A stretch of 25,761 bases of DNA from JAPOQD01 sp964620555. GTDB lineage: Bacteria; Pseudomonadota; Gammaproteobacteria; Pseudomonadales; Halieaceae. A model generated the notes under the pieces. That model saw only the letters and a program-made list of their open reading frames with translations, was not told the DNA's origin and ran no database searches. Below, piece after piece: positions 15,421-23,191 of the stretch (positions are counted from its first letter, which is position 1; the number at the start of each line of letters is the position of its first letter). The translations under genes and the position numbers were made by a program. The stretch is taken from contig CAZUGZ010000033.1 of assembly GCA_964620555.1 (NCBI GenBank), positions 1 through 25,761 of the forward strand. The letters run 5' to 3'.

Positions 15421-15430
15421 GGGGCGGGCT
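15405..15430 (-). terminator. Intrinsic terminator of glnA, overlapping the next gene's start
   Basis: On the minus strand AGCCCGC (15424-15430), loop CCCGT and GCGGGCT (15412-15418) are followed by eight T (15405-15412). The 7-bp GC-rich stem with a T8 tract is a textbook intrinsic terminator, 21 bp after the glnA stop. The GTG start of the DUF4124 gene lies in its loop and descending stem. Confidence 0.9.
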
Positions 15431-15450
15431 CCTGGGAAATCCACGGGGGA

Positions 15451-16857
15451 TTATACCGAGTAGTACATGTCGAACTCAACCGGGTGGGTCGACATGTTCA
15501 GCGTTTCCACTTCGCCCGCCTTCAACTCGATGTAGCCGTCGATCAGGTCGTCGCTGAACACGTCACCGGCGGTCAGGAAGTCGCGGTCCTGGTCCAGCGC
15601 CTCCAGGGACATCTCCAGGCTGGAAGATACCGTCGGGATGTTGTCCGCTTCCTCGGGAGGCAGGTCGTAGAGGTCCTTGTCCGAGGGATCGCCGGGGTCG
15701 ATCTTGTTCTGGATGCCGTCGATGCCGGCCATCAGCATGGCTGCAAATGCCAGGTACGGGTTGGAAGTGGCATCCGGGAAGCGTATTTCCAGGCGCCGTC
15801 CCTTCGGGTTGGGGTCGTGTGGTATGCGAATCGCGGCGGACCGGTTGCGGGCCGAATAGGCCAGCAGCACCGGGGCCTCGAAGCCCGGAACCAGGCGCTT
15901 GTAGGAGTTGGTGGAGGCGTTGGTGAAAGCGCACAGGGCGCGGGCGTGCTTGATGACGCCGCCGATGTAGTAGAGGGCAGTCTGTGACAGACCCGCATAG
16001 CCGTCCCCGGCGAAGACGTTGACACCGTCCTTGGAAATGGACTGGTGGCAGTGCATGCCGTTACCGTTGTCGCCAACCAGTGGCTTGGGCATGAAAGTGG
16101 CGGTCTTGCCGAAGGCGTGGGCCACGTTGTGTACGCAGTACTTGAGTATCTGGGTCTGGTCGGCTTTCTCGATCAGAGTGCCGAAACGGATGCCGATTTC
16201 ACACTGGCCGGCAGTGCCCACCTCGTGGTGGTGAACCTCCACCTTGAGACCCATGGATTCCATGGCGGCACACATTTCGGAGCGGATATCGTGCAGGCTG
16301 TCGACCGGCGGTACCGGAAAGTAGCCGCCCTTCACTTTGGGGCGGTGGCCGATGTTGCCGTCTTCAAAGGTTTCGGCAGAGGCCCAGGAACCTTCATCGG
16401 AACCGATCGAGTAGCCGGCGCCGGAGATGCCGCTGTGCCATTTGACGTCATCGAACACGAAGAACTCGGGCTCGTTGCCGAAATACGCGGTATCGCCGAT
16501 GCCGGTGAAGTTGAGATACTCCGTGGAGCGCTTGGCCGCGGAACGGGGGTCGCGCACGAAACCCTGCATGGTGGTGGGCTCGACCACGTCACAGCGCAGG
16601 TTGACGGTGGTGGCATCGGTGAAGGGGTCCAGCACGGAAGTGTCGTCGCTGGGCATCAGGACCATGTCGGATTCGTTAATGCCCTTCCATCCGGCGATGG
16701 ACGAACCATCGAACATCTTGCCGCGTTCGAAGAAGTCGGCATCGACTACGCTGGCGGGGATGGAAACGTGCTGTTCCTTGCCCCGGGTATCGGTAAAGCG
16801 CAGGTCGACCCAAAGCGCTTCATTTTCTTTGATCAATTGCAGAGTCCTCTCTGACAT
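15451..16857 (-). CDS. glnA: Glutamine synthetase, type I (GSI-beta)
   Basis: Assimilates ammonium by making glutamine from glutamate and ATP; a cytoplasmic dodecamer. It is 468 residues, identical to the enterobacterial length. Visible motifs are FDGSSIAGWKGINESD, NGNGMHCHQS (metal/ammonium site region), the ATP-binding KPLVGDNGNG and RNRSAAIRIP. The adenylylation tyrosine is Y397 in KDLYDLPPEE, so activity should be controlled by GlnE as in E. coli. GGAGGA precedes the ATG at good distance. Transcription should come from the sigma54 promoter at 16953-16968 with NtrC enhancers further upstream. Confidence 0.98.
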   Translation of the reverse strand: MSERTLQLIKENEALWVDLRFTDTRGKEQHVSIPASVVDADFFERGKMFDGSSIAGWKGINESDMVLMPSDDTSVLDPFTDATTVNLRCDVVEPTTMQGFVRDPRSAAKRSTEYLNFTGIGDTAYFGNEPEFFVFDDVKWHSGISGAGYSIGSDEGSWASAETFEDGNIGHRPKVKGGYFPVPPVDSLHDIRSEMCAAMESMGLKVEVHHHEVGTAGQCEIGIRFGTLIEKADQTQILKYCVHNVAHAFGKTATFMPKPLVGDNGNGMHCHQSISKDGVNVFAGDGYAGLSQTALYYIGGVIKHARALCAFTNASTNSYKRLVPGFEAPVLLAYSARNRSAAIRIPHDPNPKGRRLEIRFPDATSNPYLAFAAMLMAGIDGIQNKIDPGDPSDKDLYDLPPEEADNIPTVSSSLEMSLEALDQDRDFLTAGDVFSDDLIDGYIELKAGEVETLNMSTHPVEFDMYYSV

Positions 16858-16952
16858 TCTCGTTCCTCCAGTAGTTGGTCATTCAATGGTCCGGCACGGG
16901 CACCACGGGCTCCGGATCAGGCAGCCGGCGGTGCTCTCCATTCAACCTGACA

Positions 16953-16968
16953 AGCAATAATTGTGCCA
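16953..16968 (-). promoter_or_regulatory. Sigma54 promoter of glnA
   Basis: On the minus strand TGGCAC-AATTA-TTGCT matches the -24/-12 consensus TGGCAC-N5-TTGCW exactly. The start would be near 16942, giving an 85-base leader. Confidence 0.93.
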
Positions 16969-17031
16969 GTAATGCCGCACGCCGCCCGTTCCCTGTTATC
17001 CACGATTGCGATAGCCGCTGATTGTGCTGTT

Positions 17032-17070
17032 TGCACCAAATTGGGGCCACTATGGTTCCAATTTGGTGCG
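17032..17070. promoter_or_regulatory. Paired NtrC enhancer sites forming a large inverted repeat
   Basis: GCACCAAATTGG (17033-17044) and its exact reverse complement CCAATTTGGTGC (17058-17069) are 13 bp apart. Each arm plus flank forms one NtrC-like 17-mer (consensus TGCACC-N5-GGTGCA): 17032-17048 and 17054-17070, centres 22 bp apart. In each the outer half is near perfect and the inner half degenerate. They lie about 98 and 120 bp upstream of the predicted glnA start. Confidence 0.85.
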
Positions 17071-17090
17071 TTGTGGCTGCCCCAGCGGGT

Positions 17091-17121
17091 TTCACATACT
17101 GCTTGTAGATGCCCTTATAAT
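17091..17121 (+). promoter_or_regulatory. Candidate sigma70 promoter of thiI
   Basis: A perfect TATAAT (17116-17121) lies 25 bp upstream of the thiI ATG. TTCACA (17091-17096, five of six -35 positions) is 19 bp away, longer than optimal. It begins 20 bp from the NtrC sites, so the two transcription units share a compact 289-bp control region. Confidence 0.55.
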
Positions 17122-17146
17122 GGTCAGCAGAAGCAGGGGCCGTGTT

Positions 17147-18649
17147 ATGGCTGCAATCCAATTCATTGTCAAGTACTTTCCTGAAATCACCATCAAGGGG
17201 CGCGCCACCCGTGGCCGTCTGTCACGGCAACTGGCCTCCAATGTGCGGCAGGTGTTGAGCGAAATCGATCCGCAGATTCGCGTTCGGCGCCACTGGGACA
17301 AACTGGAGGTGACCAGTGAACTGCCCCGCGAGGACGTCTACGGGCGGCTGGTAGACGGCCTGTCACGCTGCTCGGGTGTCGCCTCCTTTCTCGACGTGCT
17401 GGAGTACCCGCTGGGGGATTTGACACAGGTGTCACAAGTGGTGCTGGCGTTGTACCGCGAGCGCCTGGCCGGCAACACCTTTGCCGTGCGCTGCAAGCGA
17501 ACGGGAAGGCACCCGTTTCGCTCCACCGATGTGGAGCGCGAGGTGGGGACTGCGCTGGACCGGCATACCGAGGCAGCGGGAGTCGACCTTCGCGCCCCCC
17601 AGGTCACGGTGCGCCTGGAGATACGGGATCAACGGCTGTTCGTGGTGGAGCGGTGCTACCAGGGTCTGGGCGGCTTTCCCACCGGCAGCCTGGGTCCGGT
17701 GCTGTCGCTGGTCTCGGGCGGTTTTGATTCCAGCGTTGCCAGTTATCTGAGCATGAAGCGCGGCCTGCTCACCCATTTCTGCTTTTTCAATCTGGGTGGG
17801 CGCGACCACGAACTTCGGGTCAAGGAGACGGCGCTCTACCTGTGGCTGAAATACGGCAGCACCCACTCGGTCAATTTCATCAGCGTACCTTTCGAGGAAG
17901 TGGTGGCCCAACTGCTGGCCAGGGTAGCGGACCCGCAAATGGGTGTGGTGCTGAAACGCATGATGTTGCGGACCGCCACCCAACTGGCGCAGCAGGGCGG
18001 GTATGAGGCACTGGTGACCGGGGAGAGCGTGGCCCAGGTCTCCAGCCAGACCCTGCGCAACCTGGCGGTGATCGACTCGGTCACCGACCACCTGCTGCTG
18101 CGGCCACTGATCAGCACCGACAAGAATGAGATCATACGGCTGGCGGCAAAAATCGGCGTGGAGCAGTTCGCTGCACAAACGCCGGAATACTGTGGCGTAA
18201 TTTCCGTAAACCCGGCTACCCGCAGTTCGGTGGCACGGGCGGAGGCAGCCGAGCGGCAGTTCGATTTCGCGGTGCTGGAACGGGCTCTGCAGCAGGCGCG
18301 GGTGGTGCCGATGCGGCAATTGGCGGACGCCGACCTCGACCCCGCTCGCGGTACGGTGGAAGTGCTGGCCACACCCCTGGTGGACAGCGTGGTCATCGAT
18401 GTCCGCCACCCCACCCAGGCCGAACTGCAGCCACTGCGGGTGCCGGTGCCGGTGCAGCAGATACCCTTCTATGAATTGCACGGCCGGGCGGCGACCCTGA
18501 ATGCGGATCAGACCTACCTGCTGTACTGTGACCGCGGGGTGATCAGTCGACTGCACGCCGGGCATCTGCTGGAGTCGGGATTCGACAATTTCAAGGTCTA
18601 TCGACCGGGTGTTACGCAGGCGCCGGCCCGCACGCGGGAGGTGTCGTGA
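17147..18649 (+). CDS. thiI: tRNA 4-thiouridine synthase ThiI (with rhodanese domain)
   Basis: ThiI sulfurates U8 of tRNAs to s4U and can donate sulfur for thiamine thiazole synthesis. The ATG at 17147 (MAAIQFIVKYFPEITIKGR) matches the family start; the longer open frame back to 17024 runs through the promoter. It is 500 residues, near the E. coli size. It has an N-terminal ferredoxin-like and THUMP region (to about 165), the PP-loop SGGFDS (190-195), C349 in PEYCGVIS and C461 in YLLYCDRGVIS, the last being the rhodanese persulfide cysteine. These correspond to the disulfide pair C344/C456 of E. coli. dtd overlaps its stop by 4 bp (GTGA). Confidence 0.96.
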   Translation: MAAIQFIVKYFPEITIKGRATRGRLSRQLASNVRQVLSEIDPQIRVRRHWDKLEVTSELPREDVYGRLVDGLSRCSGVASFLDVLEYPLGDLTQVSQVVLALYRERLAGNTFAVRCKRTGRHPFRSTDVEREVGTALDRHTEAAGVDLRAPQVTVRLEIRDQRLFVVERCYQGLGGFPTGSLGPVLSLVSGGFDSSVASYLSMKRGLLTHFCFFNLGGRDHELRVKETALYLWLKYGSTHSVNFISVPFEEVVAQLLARVADPQMGVVLKRMMLRTATQLAQQGGYEALVTGESVAQVSSQTLRNLAVIDSVTDHLLLRPLISTDKNEIIRLAAKIGVEQFAAQTPEYCGVISVNPATRSSVARAEAAERQFDFAVLERALQQARVVPMRQLADADLDPARGTVEVLATPLVDSVVIDVRHPTQAELQPLRVPVPVQQIPFYELHGRAATLNADQTYLLYCDRGVISRLHAGHLLESGFDNFKVYRPGVTQAPARTREVS

Positions 18650-19092
18650 AAGGATTGTTACAGCGGGTCGCGCACGCCGAAGTAGCCGTCGCCGGCGACC
18701 GCGTCGCAGCCATTGAAAGCGGGATCCTGGTGTTGCTGGGCCTGGAGCGCGGCGATACCGAAGCCGAGGCCCTGCGCCTGATCGACAAGCTGCTGGACTA
18801 CCGTCTGTTTTCGGACCGTTCCGGGCGCATGAACCGCAGCGTGCGCGACGTCGGCGGAGAGGTATTGCTGGTATCGCAGTTCACCCTGGCGGCGGCAACC
18901 GGCAAGGGCCTGCGCCCCGATTTCTCCCCGGCCATGGCCGGGGACCGGGCGCGGGTGCTGTACGACTACACGCTGGCGTTGCTGCAATCCCGGCATCCAC
19001 GTGTTGCGGCGGGCGTCTTTGCCGCCGACATGCAGGTCTCCCTGGTCAACGACGGACCGGTGACCCTGCTGCTGGAGGTCAATCCCCGTTGA
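18646..19092 (+). CDS. dtd: D-aminoacyl-tRNA deacylase
   Basis: Hydrolyses D-amino acids from mischarged tRNA, a chirality proofreading step. It is 148 residues. The conserved SQFTL motif and the C-terminal NDGPVT (cross-subunit Gly-cisPro motif) are present, with ADMQVSLVNDGPVTLLLEV close to the E. coli ending. The start is GTG 18646, overlapping the thiI stop as GTGA, which implies translational coupling. Its last 14 bp overlap, on the opposite strand, the end of the sorbosone-dehydrogenase-like gene. Confidence 0.96.
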   Translation: MKGLLQRVAHAEVAVAGDRVAAIESGILVLLGLERGDTEAEALRLIDKLLDYRLFSDRSGRMNRSVRDVGGEVLLVSQFTLAAATGKGLRPDFSPAMAGDRARVLYDYTLALLQSRHPRVAAGVFAADMQVSLVNDGPVTLLLEVNPR

Positions 19093-20578
19093 GCAGAAAG
19101 TGCGCCAACTGCAGGCGCTGCTGCGCGGTCAAATCGTACAGCGGCATGGGCGGGGTGGGGCTGAGGAAGAAGTCGGACAGGCTCTGCGCGTCATAGCGCG
19201 ACGCCAGCCCTGCCAGCGGCAGCGGCGTAGGGGAGGTGGGCGCGTGACAGACGCCGCAGGCCAGCCTGTCGTAGAGTTGCCCGCCGGCCCGCACCGCGCT
19301 CGCGTCGGCGGCGGTTGCCGGTTGCGGTGATGTTGCCGGCGCCGTCTGCCGGGCCGGTGTCGAATTCACCTCCGCGCTTTCACCCGGCCTCGGGACGACG
19401 GGCTGCCTGTGGATCCGGTAGATTACCCGGGCGTAGTCGTCGGAGATGAAATAACCACCCTGGCCATCGTGGCTGATATCCACCGGTCGCCCTACCCTGT
19501 CGCCACCCTCTTCAAAACCCCAGAGAAAATCCGAGGAACTGATTCGGCCCGCGGCGTCCCAGTGCAGCCGGACCACCTTGTAGCCGGCCGGGGTGGAGCG
19601 GTTCCAGGAGCCGTGCAGGGCCACCAGGGCGCTGCGCCGCGGAGCTGTTTCGAAGAGTATGCCCAGGGGCGCGGTGTGGGCATCGAATTTGAACACCGGC
19701 TTTATCGCACTGTCCTGCCGCTGCGCCGCGCCGGCACCGAAATCCGGGTCCGGCCGGTTGTCTCCGTTCAGATACGGCCAACCGTAGAACGCCCCCTGTT
19801 CGATCCGGTTCAACTCACAGGGTGGGAAGTCGTCACCCAGCCAGTCACGGCCATTGTCGGTGGCGTAGAGGGCGCCGTCCCAGGGCGCGAAATCCATGCC
19901 CACGCTGTTGCGCAGGCCGGTGGCGTAGATGGTGGCGTCGCTGCCATCGGCCCGGTAGCGCATGATGGTGGCACGGCGCTCATCCTCTTCCTCGCAGACG
20001 TTGCAGGTGGAACCCATGGCCACGTACATCCAGCCGTCGGCCGCAAAGCGCAGCGTCTTGCTCCAGTGGTTGCCATTGTCGGTCAGCCCGTCCACTACGA
20101 CCTCGTAGTCGCCGGCTACCTGACCCGGGACGTCCCGGTAGCGGATACGTCCAATACGATTGGATTCGGCCACGTACAGATAGCCGTCGTACCGGTCGAG
20201 ACCATGGGGCCGGGACAGGCCGCTGAGCAGCACCTGGCGGGATTCGGCGAAGCCGTCGCCGTCGGCGTCGTCCAGTTGCAGCACCTGCCCACTGCGTGGG
20301 CTGCTGACCAGCAGACGCCCCTGGTCGGTCCGATGCAGCATCCGGGGCTTGGCGATGTCATCGGCATAGATGCTCAGGGAATAGCCTTCGGCGATGCGCA
20401 GGCGAGCCAGCAACTCACTGGCGGAACTGTCGCCCTCGCGGTTGGCGACTGCGTCGAGGATCATGCTCAGGTTGCCTCTGTGCGGCCCAGCCAGCAGCAA
20501 CACGGCAACCAGCAGCAGCGCTGCCAACACCACCAGCGATGCCGGACGTCGCAGCCTGGACTGGTCGCTACCCTGCAT
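19079..20578 (-). CDS. Sorbosone/glucose dehydrogenase-like PQQ protein fused to cytochrome c
   Basis: A predicted periplasmic, membrane-anchored dehydrogenase of 499 residues. One N-terminal hydrophobic helix (about 14-31) follows a basic stretch (QSRLRRP), so it is a signal anchor. The centre is a six-bladed GSDH/sorbosone dehydrogenase propeller: PHGLDRYDGYLYVAES, GNHWSKTLRF, CNVCEEEDERRATIMRY, GLRNSVGMDFAP, ATDNGRDWLGDDFPPCELNRI, and HGSWNRSTPAGYKV. After a P/A/T-rich linker (about 397-428) comes a cytochrome c domain with CGVCH (441-445) and a probable axial Met478 (PPMPLY). Electrons from substrate would pass via PQQ to this heme. The substrate cannot be told. No PQQ biosynthesis genes are in the window. 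It is isolated between informational genes. Confidence 0.88.
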   Translation of the reverse strand: MQGSDQSRLRRPASLVVLAALLLVAVLLLAGPHRGNLSMILDAVANREGDSSASELLARLRIAEGYSLSIYADDIAKPRMLHRTDQGRLLVSSPRSGQVLQLDDADGDGFAESRQVLLSGLSRPHGLDRYDGYLYVAESNRIGRIRYRDVPGQVAGDYEVVVDGLTDNGNHWSKTLRFAADGWMYVAMGSTCNVCEEEDERRATIMRYRADGSDATIYATGLRNSVGMDFAPWDGALYATDNGRDWLGDDFPPCELNRIEQGAFYGWPYLNGDNRPDPDFGAGAAQRQDSAIKPVFKFDAHTAPLGILFETAPRRSALVALHGSWNRSTPAGYKVVRLHWDAAGRISSSDFLWGFEEGGDRVGRPVDISHDGQGGYFISDDYARVIYRIHRQPVVPRPGESAEVNSTPARQTAPATSPQPATAADASAVRAGGQLYDRLACGVCHAPTSPTPLPLAGLASRYDAQSLSDFFLSPTPPMPLYDLTAQQRLQLAHFLLNGD

Positions 20579-20885
20579 CGCCGTTCTCGAACATGGGGAA
20601 AAAGCCGGATGGTACGGCGAAAGTGCTGCCAGTGGAAGCCGCCGAGTGCCGAGCGTCGCGGACAGTGTATCGACACAGCGTTTCCGATGCGCGAGTTCAG
20701 GATGGCAAGCTGCTGGTTTCCAGCATCTACGATATCAGCCCCTTTCCCGGTCCTGCCCCACCCGTAATTCCCTGTTGCCATTCCGCCAGGGCCGAATTAA
20801 TTCGGCCAACCCTGCTGCGCCAACGGCCTGCGACTTGCTACACTGAGAGACGATATCCACCTCTTCATTTGCTCGAAGTGCTCTC
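20579..20885. other. Divergent intergenic region between the PQQ dehydrogenase and parC
   Basis: 307 bp without a convincing gene. It must contain both promoters. A possible -10 for parC is TACACT at about 20840 (within TTGCTACACTGAG) but no good -35 is found at 16-18 bp. The main structural feature is the perfect 18-bp palindrome at 20790-20807. No RNA gene or terminator is visible. Confidence 0.5.
20790..20807. promoter_or_regulatory. Perfect 18-bp palindrome upstream of parC
   Basis: GGCCGAATTAATTCGGCC is its own reverse complement. It lies about 80 bp upstream of the parC ATG and 30 bp before a candidate -10 hexamer, a position suited to a dimeric regulator. I do not recognise the site. 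Confidence 0.45.
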
Positions 20886-23177
20886 ATGTCCGATACCACA
20901 GAAATTGATGATCAGGGGGTCGAGCCGGTATCCCTGAAGGAGTATACCGAGAAGGCGTATCTGAATTATTCCATGTACGTCATTCTCGACCGCGCCCTGC
21001 CGGCCATCGGTGACGGGCTCAAGCCGGTACAGCGGCGCATCGTCTACGCCATGAGTGAACTGGGCCTGCAGGCCTCGGCCAAGTTCAAGAAATCCGCCCG
21101 TACCGTAGGCGATGTGATCGGCAAGTTCCACCCCCACGGTGACCGGGCCGCCTACGACGCGATGGTGCTGATGGCCCAGGATTTCAGCTATCGCTACCCG
21201 CTGGTGGATGGCCAGGGCAACTGGGGCTCCGCGGACGATCCCGGCTCCTTTGCCGCGATGCGCTACACCGAATCCCGCCTGACCCGCTACGCCGCCGTGC
21301 TGTTGTCGGAACTGGGGCAGGGGACGGTGGATTGGGCGCCCAACTTTGACGGTACCCTGGAGGAGCCCGAGGTGTTGCCGGCGCAGGTACCCAATGTGTT
21401 GCTCAATGGCGGCACCGGTATCGCGGTGGGAATGGCCACGGATATCCCCCCCCACAACCTGCACGAAGTGGTGGCGGCAACGGTGCGAATGCTGGAGCGG
21501 CCGGACACCACGGTGGAGCAATTGTGCGAGCTGGTGCAGGGCCCCGATTTCCCCACCGAGGCCGAGATCATCACTCCCCGCGAGGAACTCCTGGAGCTCT
21601 ATGAAAGTGGGCGCGGTTCCCTGCGCATGCGGGCAGTGTGGGGCCGGGAGCGCGGCGATGTAGTGATTTCCGCATTGCCTCACCAGGTATCCGGGGCGCG
21701 CGTGCTGGAGCAGATTGCACAGCAGATGCAGGCCAGAAAGTTGCCCATGGTGACTGACCTGCGGGACGAATCGGACCGGGAGAATCCAACCCGCCTGGTG
21801 CTGGTGCCGCGCTCCAATCGCGTCGATCTGGAAGCGCTGATGAGCCATCTGTTTGCCACCACCGACCTGGAGCGCAGCTACCGCGTCAACCTGAACATGA
21901 TCGGTACCGATGGGCGCCCCGCCGTCAAGGGGCTGCGCCGGATCCTCGAGGAGTGGTTGCTGTTTCGCCGCGTTACCGTGCGGCGGCGCCTGGATTACCG
22001 TTTGCAGCGTGTGTCGAAGCGCCTGCACGTGCTGGCGGGCTATCTCATCGCCTTCCTCAATATCGACGAGGTGATCCGCGTCATCCGCACCGAAGAAAAA
22101 CCAAAAGAGGTGCTGATGCAACGCTTTGAACTGAGCAGTGCACAGGCGGAAGCCGTGCTCGAACTGAAATTGCGTCACCTGGCCAGGCTGGAGGAAATGA
22201 ATATCCGGGCGGAGCAGGAACAACTGCAGTCGGAGCGCGACAGCCTCGATAAAACCCTGGGTTCCGAGGCGCGAATGACGGCGCTGATCAAGCAGGAATT
22301 GCTGGAGGTGGCCGAGCAGCATGGCGATCCGCGCCGCTCACCGCTGATGACGCGGGACAGCGCCATCGCCTTCACCGAAAAGGATTTTCTGAGTACCGAC
22401 CCGCTCACCATCGTGCTTTCCGACAGGGGCTGGATTCGCGCTGCCAAGGGTCACGATATCGACCCGCGCAGCCTCAGTTACAAGTCTGGTGACAGCTACC
22501 GGATGTCGGTTTCGGGCCGCAGCAATCGCATGCTGGTGATACTCGATTCCACCGGTCGAACCTATTCCGTGCCCACCCATAATCTGCCTTCGGCGCGCGG
22601 TCAGGGCGAGCCGTTGACCAGCCGTATCAACCCGCCCTCGGGAGCAACCTTCGAAGGTCTGATGACCGGGGAAGACGAGCGGCGCTACCTGTTGGCCAGC
22701 GATGCGGGTTACGGCTTTGTGGCGCAACTGGGCGAGTTGCAAAGCAAGAGCCGGTCCGGCAAGGCGGTGCTCAAATTGCCTCGTGGCAGCCGCGTATTGC
22801 CCCCCGCCAGTGCGCCCCGCAGCGAGGTTGCGCAAGTGGCGGCAGTCACCAGCGGAGGATATCTGCTGGTGTTCCCATTGGCCAACCTGCCGCAATTGGC
22901 ACGTGGCAAGGGGGTCAAGATCATCGGCATCCCCAAGCCGCTGCTGGAGAGGGGAGAGGAATCCCTGCTTGCCGTCGGGGTGTTGAGTGAGAAGGATTCA
23001 TTGACTGTTCACGCGGGCAAGCGCCACCTCACTCTCAAGCCTCGGGACCTGCCGCACTACCAGGGGGAGCGGGGTCGCCGCGGCAGGAAGTTGCCGCGCG
23101 GCTTCCAGCACGTCGATGCGCTGGAAGTGCAACGCAAGGCCACGGCAGTCGACGGCGGCGAACCGGGGGAGGGCTGA
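20886..23177 (+). CDS. parC: DNA topoisomerase IV subunit A
   Basis: ParC forms with ParE the type IIA enzyme that decatenates daughter chromosomes. It is 763 residues, the ParC rather than GyrA length. The catalytic tyrosine is Y127 in AAMRYTESRLTRYA, preceded by R126. The N-terminal winged-helix/tower region is conserved (GDGLKPVQRRIVYAM, NFDGTLEEPEVLPAQVPNVLLNG, GIAVGMATDIPPHN). The C-terminal half (about 480-740) is the degenerate beta-pinwheel without a GyrA box, supporting ParC. In the quinolone-resistance region the sequence is HPHGDRAAYD: residue 87, serine in E. coli (S80) and P. aeruginosa (S87), is arginine, and D91 replaces the E. coli glutamate (E84). parE is not in the window. 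Confidence 0.97.
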   Translation: MSDTTEIDDQGVEPVSLKEYTEKAYLNYSMYVILDRALPAIGDGLKPVQRRIVYAMSELGLQASAKFKKSARTVGDVIGKFHPHGDRAAYDAMVLMAQDFSYRYPLVDGQGNWGSADDPGSFAAMRYTESRLTRYAAVLLSELGQGTVDWAPNFDGTLEEPEVLPAQVPNVLLNGGTGIAVGMATDIPPHNLHEVVAATVRMLERPDTTVEQLCELVQGPDFPTEAEIITPREELLELYESGRGSLRMRAVWGRERGDVVISALPHQVSGARVLEQIAQQMQARKLPMVTDLRDESDRENPTRLVLVPRSNRVDLEALMSHLFATTDLERSYRVNLNMIGTDGRPAVKGLRRILEEWLLFRRVTVRRRLDYRLQRVSKRLHVLAGYLIAFLNIDEVIRVIRTEEKPKEVLMQRFELSSAQAEAVLELKLRHLARLEEMNIRAEQEQLQSERDSLDKTLGSEARMTALIKQELLEVAEQHGDPRRSPLMTRDSAIAFTEKDFLSTDPLTIVLSDRGWIRAAKGHDIDPRSLSYKSGDSYRMSVSGRSNRMLVILDSTGRTYSVPTHNLPSARGQGEPLTSRINPPSGATFEGLMTGEDERRYLLASDAGYGFVAQLGELQSKSRSGKAVLKLPRGSRVLPPASAPRSEVAQVAAVTSGGYLLVFPLANLPQLARGKGVKIIGIPKPLLERGEESLLAVGVLSEKDSLTVHAGKRHLTLKPRDLPHYQGERGRRGRKLPRGFQHVDALEVQRKATAVDGGEPGEG

Positions 23178-23191
23178 ATTCCGAGTGGCCC

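Noticed and set aside
16996..17004. TTATCCACG, one mismatch from a DnaA box, between glnA and thiI
   Set aside because: A single near-match with no neighbouring boxes, AT-rich unwinding element or replication gene. Chance occurrence is likely.
17024..17146. Possible 41-residue N-terminal extension of ThiI in the open frame
   Set aside because: It would be translated through the NtrC sites and the TATAAT promoter; ThiI homologues begin at about the IQFIVKYFPEITIK segment just after ATG 17147.
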